Notes: generated by a model not told the origin, from the letters alone. A DNA stretch of 17,672 nucleotides from an uncultured Collinsella sp. (GCA_900549085.1 URMO01000040.1:1-17672); one strand, 5' to 3'. Positions 1-8,995 are shown, counted from the stretch's first letter. Numbers and translations: made by a program.

Positions 1-1106
1 AGCGAGATGCCGGTGTTGGGCAGGGTGTTGGTGACGACCGCGATGTTGCAGAACACCTGCCACGCGATCTGTGCCATGATGCCGATGCCCACCAGCGTGC
101 AGAACCGGTTCTCAGCGTGGAAAGCCAGCCAGAACCCCTGCACGAGGAAGAGCACGAACAGCAGGATGACCAGCAGAGCGCCGATCAGACCCATCTCCTC
201 GCACCAGGTGGCAAAGATGAAGTCGTTATGCGGCTCCGGCAGGTACAGCTGCTTCTGCATGCCGTTGCCGAGTCCGCGGCCGAACAGTCCGCCCGAAGCA
301 AACGCCATAATGGCGAGCGTTGCCTGATACCCGTCTCCATATTCATCTGCCCAAGGGTTCAAGAGAACCTGAATGCGCACCATACGGTACGGCTCGACGA
401 CAAGAGCGATCACGATGATGACGGCGCCAGCCAGAATCGCACCGATAATGAATTTTGGGTCAAGGCCGGCAAAGAGCGCCATGCACATGATCGTCAACAG
501 AATAATCAGGATGGTGCCAAAGTCGGGCTGAATAAAAATCAAGACGAGCGATATGCCCAAATATAAGCCCATGCCCTTAAGGAACTCATTGATGTTACCG
601 CCGGGCGAAAACACGCGATCGAGCATGATGGCAGAATAGGCAATGGCAAACGGCTTGAGAAACTCCGATGGCTGAAACTGAATGCCGGCAATGCTCAGCC
701 AACGCGTAGCGCCACGACTGCCGCTACCAAAGAGGAACACCGCAAGCAGCAAGATCATCATAGCGATAAGGGCAAGTTTAAGCGCCCCTTCGCCAAACCA
801 GCTATCGGGTGCAACGCGCGCGATGAACTCGAGGGCAGCAACACCGACGACAGTGAACATAAACTGCCGGAACAAAAAGTAGGTCGCGGAGTCGTTCTCG
901 TGAAGCGCCTCGACTGAAGAAGCCGAGTACACCATAAGCAGGCCAAAACAGACCAGCGAGAACAGGCAGGTCAAAAAGACCAGGCGGGGTCGCATGATAC
1001 GTGCGGGGACGCCGGCGATATAACGTTCGCCGATACCCTGCGTGCGACGACCGGCGCGCGGCGTGATGCACTGCGAGGAAGCACGGTCCGAGTCGGGCCT
1101 CCTCAT
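1..1106 (-). CDS. ftsW: Cell-division lipid II polymerase FtsW (C-terminus beyond window)
   Basis: This is a SEDS-family peptidoglycan glycosyltransferase of the septum that polymerises lipid II together with FtsI. I translated the minus strand directly and the frame stays open from the ATG at 1106 to the window edge (about 368 codons). Visible family marks are MVYSAS early in the first membrane segment, a GATRWL-like motif, FQPSEFLKP, QPDFGT, the extracellular NPWADEYGDGYQ region, and near the edge YLPEPHNDFIFA followed by EEMG. The start has about 40 polar, Arg-rich residues before the first membrane helix. In-frame TTG and GTG codons lie 9-11 codons further upstream, and the GAGAGGAG tract sits about 15 nt before the ATG, so the exact start is uncertain. 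It follows murD by 36 nt, the usual dcw order. RodA is the alternative name for this fold, but the cluster context favours FtsW. Confidence 0.93.
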   Translation of the reverse strand, partial: MRRPDSDRASSQCITPRAGRRTQGIGERYIAGVPARIMRPRLVFLTCLFSLVCFGLLMVYSASSVEALHENDSATYFLFRQFMFTVVGVAALEFIARVAPDSWFGEGALKLALIAMMILLLAVFLFGSGSRGATRWLSIAGIQFQPSEFLKPFAIAYSAIMLDRVFSPGGNINEFLKGMGLYLGISLVLIFIQPDFGTILIILLTIMCMALFAGLDPKFIIGAILAGAVIIVIALVVEPYRMVRIQVLLNPWADEYGDGYQATLAIMAFASGGLFGRGLGNGMQKQLYLPEPHNDFIFATWCEEMGLIGALLVILLFVLFLVQGFWLAFHAENRFCTLVGIGIMAQIAWQVFCNIAVVTNTLPNTGIS

Positions 1107-1142
1107 ATTCTGTCGGGGGCTCTCCTCTCTCACCGGCAACCC

Positions 1143-2549
1143 CTATTCCATTTGCGTATTGGACGCAGCGGCAAGCTGGGCCACATAGTCCTTAAACACG
1201 CGACCGCGCTCCTCGTAGCCCGAGAACTCATCAAACGAAGAGCAGGCGGGCGACAGTAAGATCACATCGCCGCGACTCGAGAGCGAACGGGCAACGTCCA
1301 CGGCATCGCGCAGGTCGTCGGCCTGGGCGATATCGACATCACCGTCGACATCCGCCTCGTCCATAGCGGCGGTAAAGCGCTCGCGCGCGTCGCCAAAGCA
1401 GACCACCGAGCGAACGTTATCCATCACAACGCGGGCAAAGGACTCGAGCGGCGTGCCCTTATCGTGACCGCCGAGCAGCAAGATCACATCGTCATCGGGA
1501 AACGCCGTCAGGGCCTTTTCGACCGCATCGGTGTTCGTTGCCTTGGAATCGTTAACATAGCGCACGCCATCGATCTCGCCACAGGGCTCAACGCGGTGCT
1601 CCAGCGGCTGGAACGAGACCAGGCCGCGACACACACCGTCAACATCGGCGCCAACCGTCAGGGCCGCCGTGGCAGCACACAGGGCATTGATTACATTGTG
1701 ATGGCCCGAAATCTTAAGCTCGGACGTATCGACGAGCGGGGTCTCGACGCCCTTCAGGCGAATGACCATCTTGCCATCGCGAACAAATGCGGCGTCCTCG
1801 CCCGCAGGCTCGTCAAAAGCAACCTTGCAGATGCGACGGCCCGGAACATAGATGTACTCATCGAACTCGTGGATACCGGCATCCTCGACGTCAACAATCA
1901 CCAGGTCATCGTCGACCATATTCTCGAAGAGCTTAATCTTGGCGAGCGCATAGTTCTTATGGCTCTTATGCCAGCCCAGATGATCGGGGGTAATGTTGAG
2001 CAGCACCGCCACACGGGGGTGAAGCTCCTGGGTCGTTGCGATCTGATAGCTCGAAAGCTCCGCCACAAACCACTCGTTATGCGCACGGCCGTCGATCTCG
2101 TTCACCGGAGGCTCGCCGATGTTGCCGACAGCAACGCTCGCCTCGCCCGCTGCCTTAAGCAGGTAATCGGTCAGCGACGTAGTTGTCGTCTTGCCGTTGG
2201 TGCCCGTAATGGCAATCCAATTTTGGGGAGACAGGCGGTAGGCAAACTCGGGCTCGCCCATAATCTGGGCAGCGTGATCACGGCCAGCCTTAAAGAATGC
2301 CGAGAACTCCGAGATGCCCGGACACGTCACGCATACATCAAACGCGCCCTCGACCTGCTCGGTTCCGTAGACAAACGATGCCCCGTGTGCCTCGAGCGAG
2401 CGCGTGGCATCGTTGGGCTCGGACGTGCCGCCACCGTAAACGGTAACGGCACTCACGCGCTCGGGATGCGCAAGCGCCCAGCGAGCGACATCAAGACCGG
2501 ACTTACCCTGGCCCAAAACGAGCAGGCTAAAGACATCAGCAAGAGGCAT
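1143..2549 (-). CDS. murD: UDP-N-acetylmuramoyl-L-alanine:D-glutamate ligase
   Basis: This cytoplasmic ATP-dependent ligase adds D-glutamate to UDP-MurNAc-L-Ala. At 468 aa it is normal for MurD. The N-terminal Rossmann-like part has VLGQGKSG at residues 11-18. The central ATPase domain has the P-loop GTNGKTTTT at 116-124, ELSSYQ near 164, and LNITPDHLGWH near 185-194, where the Mg-binding and carbamylated-lysine region of Mur ligases lies. The C-terminal domain shows HRVE at about 318, NDSKATNTDA at 333-342 and GGHDKGT at 360-366, which are typical of MurD rather than MurC, MurE or MurF. It ends in TAG and starts 9 nt after the mraY stop, so it is co-transcribed. The Shine-Dalgarno before ATG 2549 is weak, which suggests translational coupling to mraY. 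Confidence 0.97.
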   Translation of the reverse strand: MPLADVFSLLVLGQGKSGLDVARWALAHPERVSAVTVYGGGTSEPNDATRSLEAHGASFVYGTEQVEGAFDVCVTCPGISEFSAFFKAGRDHAAQIMGEPEFAYRLSPQNWIAITGTNGKTTTTSLTDYLLKAAGEASVAVGNIGEPPVNEIDGRAHNEWFVAELSSYQIATTQELHPRVAVLLNITPDHLGWHKSHKNYALAKIKLFENMVDDDLVIVDVEDAGIHEFDEYIYVPGRRICKVAFDEPAGEDAAFVRDGKMVIRLKGVETPLVDTSELKISGHHNVINALCAATAALTVGADVDGVCRGLVSFQPLEHRVEPCGEIDGVRYVNDSKATNTDAVEKALTAFPDDDVILLLGGHDKGTPLESFARVVMDNVRSVVCFGDARERFTAAMDEADVDGDVDIAQADDLRDAVDVARSLSSRGDVILLSPACSSFDEFSGYEERGRVFKDYVAQLAAASNTQME

Positions 2550-2558
2550 GAAAGACCA

Positions 2559-3578
2559 CTATCCCAACTGGAAGAACAACGCGAGGCCCAGGGCTCCGAA
2601 GGCCGCGGCGACAATCCAAAAACGGATGACGACCTTGGTCTCGGCCCAGCCCTTCTTTTCGAAATGATGGTGAATGGGCGCCATGAGAAAGACGCGCTTG
2701 TGCGTAAAGTGGAAGTAGACGACCTGAATCATGACCGACAGAGTCTCGACGATAAACAGGCCGCCGATGATGAGGGAAACGACCTCGGTGTTGGTGATGA
2801 TGGAGGTGCAGGCAAAAGCGGCGCCCAGCGCCAGCGAGCCGGTATCACCCATAAAAATGCTCGCCGGATAGCAGTTGAACCACAAAAAGCCCAGGCAGGC
2901 GCCAGCGCACGCCGTGCAGAAGATGGACAGGTTCACATCGCCGTGCAAAAACGCCATGGCAGCCATGGCCAGCATGGCGATCATGGAGGTGCCGCCGGCA
3001 AGGCCGTCCAAGCCGTCGGTGAGGTTTACGGCGTTGGAAAGGCCCGCGATCATCAGCCAGCAAAAGACAAGGTAGAGCCACGGAAAAGAGAGACCGCAAA
3101 TGGTAGTCGAGAGCACGCCAAGGTCGATCGTCAGGCCACCGGGGAAACGAATCTCGGGGGCGACGCCGCACCAGTTGACGGCAAGCACGGTAAAGGTAAC
3201 GCAAATGATGGTGAGGCCAATCATCTTGGCGTGAGGCGTCAGGCCGAGCGAGCGGCCGTGCGTGACAGAAGTCAGGTCGTCGATGAGGCCAAGAACGCCG
3301 GTTGCCAGCGTGGCGAGCAGCACAAGCACGAGCTCGGTGGTGAGCTTTCCCATCAAAAGGCACGTCAGCGAAACGGCAACCAGGATGATGACGCCACCCA
3401 TGGTGGGCGTGCCCTGCTTAATCAGGTGACGCTTGGGGCCATCGGCGCGAACCTGCTGGCCGATGCCCTCGACCTTCAGGAGCTTAATCCACCACGGCAT
3501 AAGCAGCATCGCGATGACGGCGGCGATGCCCAATCCCAAAAATGCCTGGTACGTAGGATACGAAGGATTGCCGAACAT
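2559..3578 (-). CDS. mraY: Phospho-N-acetylmuramoyl-pentapeptide transferase
   Basis: MraY moves phospho-MurNAc-pentapeptide from UDP onto undecaprenyl phosphate in the inner membrane, giving lipid I. It is a 339-aa polytopic protein of about ten hydrophobic segments. Diagnostic motifs are GTPTMGG at residues 56-62, the Asp-Asp pair at 100-101 (LIDDLTS), NLTDGLDGLAGG at 185-196, FMGDTGS at 242-248 and the histidine loop PIHHHFE at 301-307. The catalytic Asp and Mg-binding residues known for the family are all present. It begins 3 nt after the murF stop and is followed by murD after 9 nt, so the three genes form one tight unit. Confidence 0.98.
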   Translation of the reverse strand: MFGNPSYPTYQAFLGLGIAAVIAMLLMPWWIKLLKVEGIGQQVRADGPKRHLIKQGTPTMGGVIILVAVSLTCLLMGKLTTELVLVLLATLATGVLGLIDDLTSVTHGRSLGLTPHAKMIGLTIICVTFTVLAVNWCGVAPEIRFPGGLTIDLGVLSTTICGLSFPWLYLVFCWLMIAGLSNAVNLTDGLDGLAGGTSMIAMLAMAAMAFLHGDVNLSIFCTACAGACLGFLWFNCYPASIFMGDTGSLALGAAFACTSIITNTEVVSLIIGGLFIVETLSVMIQVVYFHFTHKRVFLMAPIHHHFEKKGWAETKVVIRFWIVAAAFGALGLALFFQLG

Positions 3579-3581
3579 GGA

Positions 3582-5006
3582 CTAGCACACACCTTCCACA
3601 AAGCGATCGAGTTCAACGAAGCGTGAGCCCTTGACCAGCACGACATCATGCTGCTCAAGTGCGCCGCCCATACGGTCGAGCACCTGCTGATAGTCGGAGA
3701 ACACCTGAATGCGGTCCTCATCCATACCCATCATGCGCGCGGCCTCGGCCATACGCTGGGCAAGCTCACCGCCGACACATGCGAGCATATCGAGCTTCTT
3801 GGCCGCCGCATAGGCGCCCACCAGCTCATGCATGCGAGGGGCCTCGTCGCCCATCTCGCCCATCTCTCCTAGAACGGCCATGCGCGAACCCGTGCACGAA
3901 AGCGAGCACAGCAGGTCGAGGCCCGCCGCCATCGATTCGGCACTGGCGTTATATGAGTCATCGATGACGCGAGCACCGCTCTTGGCGCGCTTGATCTCCT
4001 GACGATGCCCGGTAATCGTGAGACCCCTAAAGGCGGCATCGATCTGCTCGGGCGTCACGCCAAGGCGATGGGCAACCGCCGCGGCCTTGACGGCATTGGG
4101 AACGGACTGCACGCCGGGAATGGCAAGCAGGGTGTCGATGGTCTCGCCCGAGCCAAAATCGAGCGTAAAGACCGGGCGCCCCTCGTCGTCAATGCGAATG
4201 TCGCGCGCACGGACCTCATCGTCGTCCGAGACGCCCGCAAGCATCACGTCGACGCCCGCAGGCGCGGCAAAGGTGTCGCGGATGAACGGGGTAAAGTCGT
4301 CCTCGCCACCCAAAACCAACAACGGGAGAAGGTCACCGGCGGCGCACATGCCGCCAACAATCTCTGATTTGGCACGAGCGATATTCTCGCGACTGCCCAG
4401 AATACCGATATGGGAGGTGCCGATCTTGGTCACAATGGCAAGGTTGGGATTGGCGGACTGAGACATTCGCTCAATCTCGTGGAAATGGTTCATGCCCATC
4501 TCGAGCACCAGAACCTCGGTGTCGGCAGGGGCCGCCAGCACCGTGAGCGGCATACCGATCAGGTTGTTGTAGTTACCCTTGGTGGCCCAAACGCGATAGC
4601 GCTTGGCGAGCACCGCGGCGAGCACGTCCTTGGTCGTCGTCTTGCCGATAGAGCCGGTAATACCAATTACCAGGCAGCCAAGCTCCAAACGATAAGCGTG
4701 AGCCAGGCGCAGCAAAAACTCCTCGGGGTCATCGGTATGCAGGATGGCGCAGCCCTTCTCATGGGCCAGCGAAAGCAGCTCGGCATCGGGCTCGCGCGTC
4801 ATCACGACGGCGCCGGCACCCGACTCGATGGCACGGGAAGCAAAATCGTTGCCGTCGACCTTTTCACCCGGGAAGGCGACGAATATCGTGTCCTCCTCAA
4901 CCTGGCGTGAGTCGATAACGCAACCGCGGCATACCCGATCGGCTTCTCCCGTCACGGTTCGGGCCCCTGTTGCGGCCGCGAGGTTGTTGACGGCGATCTC
5001 TATCAT
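3582..5006 (-). CDS. murF: UDP-MurNAc-tripeptide D-alanyl-D-alanine ligase
   Basis: MurF completes the UDP-MurNAc-pentapeptide by adding D-Ala-D-Ala in the cytoplasm. At 474 aa it has normal family length. The P-loop GITGSIGKTTTK is at residues 115-126, NYNNLIG at 145-151, EMGMNHFHEIE from 169, IDDSYNASAESM near 348-359 and the C-terminal VLVKGSRFVELDR. The NYNN and KGSR elements separate MurF from MurE and MurC. The start ATG at 5006 has a clear GGGGAG Shine-Dalgarno 5 nt upstream. It is separated from ftsI by 123 nt, where murE would usually sit, and may have its own promoter there. It is followed by mraY after 3 nt. Confidence 0.97.
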   Translation of the reverse strand: MIEIAVNNLAAATGARTVTGEADRVCRGCVIDSRQVEEDTIFVAFPGEKVDGNDFASRAIESGAGAVVMTREPDAELLSLAHEKGCAILHTDDPEEFLLRLAHAYRLELGCLVIGITGSIGKTTTKDVLAAVLAKRYRVWATKGNYNNLIGMPLTVLAAPADTEVLVLEMGMNHFHEIERMSQSANPNLAIVTKIGTSHIGILGSRENIARAKSEIVGGMCAAGDLLPLLVLGGEDDFTPFIRDTFAAPAGVDVMLAGVSDDDEVRARDIRIDDEGRPVFTLDFGSGETIDTLLAIPGVQSVPNAVKAAAVAHRLGVTPEQIDAAFRGLTITGHRQEIKRAKSGARVIDDSYNASAESMAAGLDLLCSLSCTGSRMAVLGEMGEMGDEAPRMHELVGAYAAAKKLDMLACVGGELAQRMAEAARMMGMDEDRIQVFSDYQQVLDRMGGALEQHDVVLVKGSRFVELDRFVEGVC

Positions 5007-5036
5007 TGCAGCTCCCCTGTAAACCTAATAATGCTA

Positions 5037-5049
5037 TCGGCGTATTGTA
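5037..5049 (-). promoter_or_regulatory. Possible internal promoter for murF (-10 TACAAT)
   Basis: The 123-nt gap between ftsI and murF holds GGGATACAAT on the minus strand, with the hexamer TACAAT at 5049-5044. Transcription would begin near 5037, about 30 nt before the murF ATG. I see no convincing -35 at 17 nt. The unusual gap inside an otherwise tight operon and the good -10 hexamer are the only support. Confidence 0.28.
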
Positions 5050-5129
5050 TCCCAGCGCCGCCTATGCGTGGTGCAGGGCATGTGAACAACCCGGATTAAC
5101 CGACTGGCCACTTCATAGATAGTAACCCC

Positions 5130-6995
5130 CTACTTGGTGCGCGGGACACCCAACACGTCAAGCGCGCTGGCCATAATGGACTGGAACGGCACTGCGGCGG
5201 CATCGGAGCCTGACGGGGTTCCGTCAAGGGTGATATAGCACAGGACCTTGGGCGACTGCGCCGGGGCAAACCCCATAAAAGACGACATGTAGTTCTCTTT
5301 GAGGTAGCCGCCGTTCTCATCGGCGCGCTCGGCCGTACCGGTCTTGCCCGCCACGTCGTAGCCGTCCACCGCGCCGCCAACGCCCGTTCCCTCGGCAACG
5401 ACCGTCTGCATACACGATGTCACCTGCGAGGCGGCCTCCTCGGAAATCGCGCGATCCCCCTCGCCCCAGTCCTTCTCATCGCCCTTGCTGGACTTATAGA
5501 AGTGCGGCGTCATCATCACGCCGCCGTTCGCGATGCCGCCCACGGCACGTGCGACCTCAATCGGCGAGACGGACAGCGCCTGGCCAAAGCTCATCGAGCC
5601 CAGCGTGGCGCCATCGTACTGATCGCGTTCCTTGACGATGCCCAGGCTCTCACCCGGAAAATCGACACCTGAGCTATGACCGATACCCCACTTGTCCACA
5701 TAGGTGGCAAAATCATCGGCACCGATCTTGCGCCCCACCAGGACAAAACCGACATTGGACGAACGGCGCATCATCTCGCGTACGTCCATTGTCATGGTGT
5801 AGTCACGCTTGTCGGCATCGGTAACGGTATCGTCGCCCACCTTGATACTCGCGGGAACCTCAAACGATGTGCTCGTGCGCACAACGCCCAAATCAAATCC
5901 GGCGCCCGCAACCAGCGTCTTAAAGACCGATCCGGGCTCGTAGGCATCCGTCACCAGACGAAGGTTCATGTCCTCGGTCTTGGCGTTTTCCAAATTGGTC
6001 TGGTCGTAGGTCGGATACGAGCAGGCGGCCAGGATCTCCCCAGTCGTCGGGTCGGTCACCAGGGCCGACCCGTTTTTGGCCTTCGTCTTCTCGACCGCCT
6101 CGGCCAAGGCATCTTCAGCGGCGCGCTGAATGTTGACGTCGATCGTCGTCACGATATCCACGCCATCGATCGCGGCAACCTTTTTATAGGCACCGCCCGC
6201 GATGTAGCCGCCATCTCTTGCGCGCTCGCGCACAAGAGAGCCATTCGTTCCGGTCAGAAGCTCATCGTATTGTTTTTCGAGTCCCGTCAGGCCAGCGTTG
6301 TCCACGTTCACGACGCCCAGCACCTGAGAAGCTAGGTTTCCATACGGGTAAACCCGCTTCATCGCCTGCTCAAAGAGCACGCCGGGTAGATTCTTCTTTT
6401 CCAGGGCGGCAGCGTCATCCTCGTCGACCTGGCGCTTGATATACACCCAGGAACCATCAGACAGCACCAGCTTGCGGCAGATCTTTTTATCGATACCGGT
6501 GGCCTTGACCAGCGCCGAGACCGTCTTGTCGACGTCCTCGACAAGCTGAGGGTTCACGGCGACATTGCGGCATTCGACCGACGACGTCAGCACGTTGCCG
6601 TTGCGGTCGTAGATAGTGCCACGCTTGGCATAGAGCGTCTGTGAAAGCAGGCGACGCGCGTCCGCACGCTCGCGCAGCTTGTCAGCATTCACGATCTGGT
6701 ATTCGGCAAGACGGAAGACGCCCGCGGCAAGGCCAACCCCGATACAGCCCATAACGACATCGCGGCGAGGCAGCGGCGTTCCCGTAACCCATTCAGACGA
6801 CGACCCCTTGCGCGCGCCCGTATTGCGCACCCGAGGTCCGCCCGAGCCACGAAGACGCGACGCAGGGTCGTTGCCATAGGACGGCCCCGCGTTGTAAGAT
6901 GGCCGACCCGTTCCTTGATAACCAGAACGCCCCTGCGAGGAGGGACGTCCAGACCCGCGGTTCCCGTCGGGACCGCGGCGATAGTCATTTGTCAT
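5130..6995 (-). CDS. ftsI: Septal peptidoglycan transpeptidase FtsI (class B PBP)
   Basis: This is a 621-aa class B penicillin-binding protein that crosslinks septal peptidoglycan with FtsW. Residues 1-75 form a Gly/Ser/Arg/Tyr-rich, probably disordered cytoplasmic tail. A single membrane anchor lies near 79-97 (VVMGCIGVGLAAGVF). The dimerisation domain begins at about 122 (YAKRGTIYDRNG). The transpeptidase domain has the serine nucleophile motif SVFK at 356-359, SSN at 412-414 and KTGTA at 551-555, so it should be active and beta-lactam sensitive. There is no C-terminal PASTA repeat. It starts 18 nt after ftsL, with a weak ribosome-binding site (GACGGTAGC), and ends in TAG. The order ftsL-ftsI supports FtsI over an elongation PBP2. 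Confidence 0.94.
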   Translation of the reverse strand: MTNDYRRGPDGNRGSGRPSSQGRSGYQGTGRPSYNAGPSYGNDPASRLRGSGGPRVRNTGARKGSSSEWVTGTPLPRRDVVMGCIGVGLAAGVFRLAEYQIVNADKLRERADARRLLSQTLYAKRGTIYDRNGNVLTSSVECRNVAVNPQLVEDVDKTVSALVKATGIDKKICRKLVLSDGSWVYIKRQVDEDDAAALEKKNLPGVLFEQAMKRVYPYGNLASQVLGVVNVDNAGLTGLEKQYDELLTGTNGSLVRERARDGGYIAGGAYKKVAAIDGVDIVTTIDVNIQRAAEDALAEAVEKTKAKNGSALVTDPTTGEILAACSYPTYDQTNLENAKTEDMNLRLVTDAYEPGSVFKTLVAGAGFDLGVVRTSTSFEVPASIKVGDDTVTDADKRDYTMTMDVREMMRRSSNVGFVLVGRKIGADDFATYVDKWGIGHSSGVDFPGESLGIVKERDQYDGATLGSMSFGQALSVSPIEVARAVGGIANGGVMMTPHFYKSSKGDEKDWGEGDRAISEEAASQVTSCMQTVVAEGTGVGGAVDGYDVAGKTGTAERADENGGYLKENYMSSFMGFAPAQSPKVLCYITLDGTPSGSDAAAVPFQSIMASALDVLGVPRTK

Positions 6996-7013
6996 ACTCA
7001 GCTACCGTCTAAT

Positions 7014-7484
7014 TTAGTGAGCGGCCGCAGTCGAGCTAGCGCCCGCGGCTGCATCCTGCGAAAAGTCAAGCGTAACGCTCTCGCTGGGCTCCACCATGCC
7101 ATAGGCGCCCGCAAGATCGCGAATGCGTGTGTCGGCGCCATAGACCGAATGCATGACCTCAAGGTCAGAGCTCTCGTCGGTCGCCTTCTCGAGCGTGCTG
7201 GTAAGCTCCGCGTTGCCGTTGAGCACCTGGGCCGTAACACCGGCAAGTGCCACGCGCGCGACACCGATCGTCATGAAGATGGCCGCAATGATGCAAACCG
7301 TTTTAAGAACGCTCATGAAAACCGGGCTTACCGCCTGGTTTGCCTGACGGCCCGCGCCCGTGTAGACATCAAAACGCGGCGTGCGCTGCTCACGAGGGGC
7401 AGCGGGCGCCTGCGGTGCCTCGCGGTAGGCGGGCATGGCGTTCATATCATAGGCGAGTGCTGCGTTTGAGGTGTTATAGCCCAT
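7014..7484 (-). CDS. ftsL: FtsL-like division protein
   Basis: This is a 156-aa bitopic protein. About 54 Pro/Ala-rich cytoplasmic residues precede one membrane helix at roughly 55-79, then a short heptad-like stretch (84-115) and the segment TRIRDLAGAYGMVEPSE near 119-135. That segment resembles the RIEE-A-ELGMV element that ends FtsL and DivIC ectodomains. The tail is Ala/Ser-rich and probably disordered. Sequence conservation is low, as is normal for FtsL, so the call leans on topology, the ectodomain motif and position between rsmH and ftsI. In the FtsQLB complex FtsL activates FtsWI at the septum. A GGAGG Shine-Dalgarno lies 9 nt before the ATG. DivIC/FtsB is the main alternative. Confidence 0.75.
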   Translation of the reverse strand: MGYNTSNAALAYDMNAMPAYREAPQAPAAPREQRTPRFDVYTGAGRQANQAVSPVFMSVLKTVCIIAAIFMTIGVARVALAGVTAQVLNGNAELTSTLEKATDESSDLEVMHSVYGADTRIRDLAGAYGMVEPSESVTLDFSQDAAAGASSTAAAH

Positions 7485-7574
7485 GATATGCCGCCTCCCA
7501 TCCCGAGTACGTTGGTAGTGTGTTTAAGCTTCGTTTATGGTGCGAGCGGGAGGTCCAATTTCGCGCGGTCGCGC

Positions 7575-8540
7575 CTACAGGCGCTGCGCCACGCGGATTT
7601 TGGCTGATCTCGCCCGAGGGTTGCGCGCAACCTCATCGGGTTGGGCAACCAAGGGTTTGCGAGTGCTGACCTTGAGTATCGGCACGTTGCCGCACACGCA
7701 CACCGGAATCTCCGGCGGGCACGTGCACCCCTGGCTCATCTCCTTAAAGTGGTTCTTTACGATACGGTCCTCGAGCGAGTGATACGAGATGACGCAGATG
7801 CGTCCGCCCGGGTTGAGCCACCTGGTGGCGGCGTCAAGCCCCCTCTCGAGCACATCGAGCTCGTGGTTGACCTCGATGCGAATGGCCTGGAAGCTCTTCT
7901 TGGCCGGGTGTCCACCATGCCGACGAGCGGCAGCAGGTATTCCTGCCTTGATGATCTCGACAAACTGACCGGTGGTTTCGATCGGTTCGGTCTCACGGCG
8001 ACGCACGATTTCGCGTGCAATCTGCGAGGCGAACTTCTCTTCGCCATAGACGCGTAGAATCCGGGCGAGGTCGTGTTCGTTATAGGTGTTGATGACCTCA
8101 GCTGCGTTTAGGGTGTTGTTACCCGGATCCATCCGCATGTCCAATGGGGCATCTTCGTTATACGAAAAGCCCCTGCCAGGGATATCGAGTTGCGGTGACG
8201 AAACGCCCAAGTCAAACAGGAAGCCATCGACCCCGGGCACCTCGGCCGAGCAAAGCAGCTCGTCCAAGTCGCCGAAGTTGCCCTTCAGCAGCTGGTGCGG
8301 GACGCCGGGAACCTCGCGGTCCAGACGAGCGCCAGCGGCCTCGAGGGCCATGTCGTCCTGATCGACGCCGAGCAAAAGGCCCGTCTCCCCCACCTGCGCG
8401 GCCATCTTTACCGAATGGCCGGCACCGCCAAGGGTGCAATCGCAGACAACGGAGCCGCTCTTGAGCTGCAGCGACTCAAGCACTTCGCCGAGCATGACAG
8501 GTTCATGCCGATATTCTTGTGTCAAGATCCCACGCTCCAT
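7575..8540 (-). CDS. rsmH: 16S rRNA (cytosine-1402-N4) methyltransferase RsmH
   Basis: RsmH (MraW) methylates N4 of C1402 in the 16S rRNA decoding centre using S-adenosylmethionine. It is 321 aa from ATG 8540. The family signature HEPVMLGEVLESL is near residue 12, the SAM-binding TLGGAGHS at 36-43, DLGVSSPQLD at 110-119, the RGFSY/PLDMRMD region near 123-138, ISYHSLEDRIVK at 251-262 and the C-terminal cysteine cluster CTCPPEIPVCVC near 272-283. The ATG has little Shine-Dalgarno, while an in-frame TTG at 8525 has GGAG 9 nt upstream and would give a more typical short N-terminus, so the start may be there. It follows mraZ by 20 nt; a 90-nt spacer separates it from ftsL. Confidence 0.97.
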   Translation of the reverse strand: MERGILTQEYRHEPVMLGEVLESLQLKSGSVVCDCTLGGAGHSVKMAAQVGETGLLLGVDQDDMALEAAGARLDREVPGVPHQLLKGNFGDLDELLCSAEVPGVDGFLFDLGVSSPQLDIPGRGFSYNEDAPLDMRMDPGNNTLNAAEVINTYNEHDLARILRVYGEEKFASQIAREIVRRRETEPIETTGQFVEIIKAGIPAAARRHGGHPAKKSFQAIRIEVNHELDVLERGLDAATRWLNPGGRICVISYHSLEDRIVKNHFKEMSQGCTCPPEIPVCVCGNVPILKVSTRKPLVAQPDEVARNPRARSAKIRVAQRL

Positions 8541-8560
8541 CCGTTACTCGTGCCTTGCCC

Positions 8561-8995
8561 TTACGAGAAGAAGAGGTCCAGCAGAGCCTCGTCGTCATCG
8601 TCCTCATCGGCCGCGGCGCGGTCCCAAACCTCAAGGTGGTCGTAGTTACCCACAACCGTGACCTCGCGGTCGAGGTTCGCCTGCTTGCGGAGAGACTCAG
8701 AAAGACCGATACGACCGGCGCTATCCACATCCATCGACGTGGTGCGCTTGTTGATCGCCCTCATGAGCTTCTGGTCGTTGATGTCACGCGGGTTAAAACC
8801 CTCGTGGCCCTCACGACCCGCGAAGAGTCCTTCGACCCACTTATCGAAGGCCTCGGCAGAGAACACGTACAGAGCATCGACATCCAGGGCTTTGAACACG
8901 CGAACGTGCTCTCCAAGCTCCTCACGAAGGGGTGCAGGCAGGGACAGACGACCTTTTGCATCGAGATTGCGCTCGTATGCACCAGTCATTCCCAT
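8561..8995 (-). CDS. mraZ: Transcriptional regulator MraZ
   Basis: MraZ is an AbrB-fold DNA-binding protein that in other bacteria controls its own dcw operon by binding promoter repeats. It is 144 aa, with the two pseudo-symmetric DxxxR motifs of the family: NLDAKGRL at 10-17 and VDSAGRIGLSESLRK near 90-104. The C-terminus is strongly acidic (EDDDDEALLDLFF). A GGGGAGGG Shine-Dalgarno at 9002-9009 sits 5 nt before ATG 8995. A second in-frame ATG at 8989 would give an N-terminus (MTGAYERNLDAKGR) closer to the family norm and cannot be excluded. It is the first gene of the cluster, directly downstream of the strong promoter and dyads described at 9032-9092. Confidence 0.96.
   Translation of the reverse strand: MGMTGAYERNLDAKGRLSLPAPLREELGEHVRVFKALDVDALYVFSAEAFDKWVEGLFAGREGHEGFNPRDINDQKLMRAINKRTTSMDVDSAGRIGLSESLRKQANLDREVTVVGNYDHLEVWDRAAADEDDDDEALLDLFFS

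Noticed and set aside
1464..3626. A 720-codon open frame on the plus strand opposite murD and mraY
   Set aside because: It is antisense to two well-conserved genes, spans their junction, and has the Arg/Gly/His/Gln-rich composition of a mirror frame in GC-rich DNA. Similar plus-strand frames opposite pyrG, ftsI, arcB and the carrier were rejected for the same reason.
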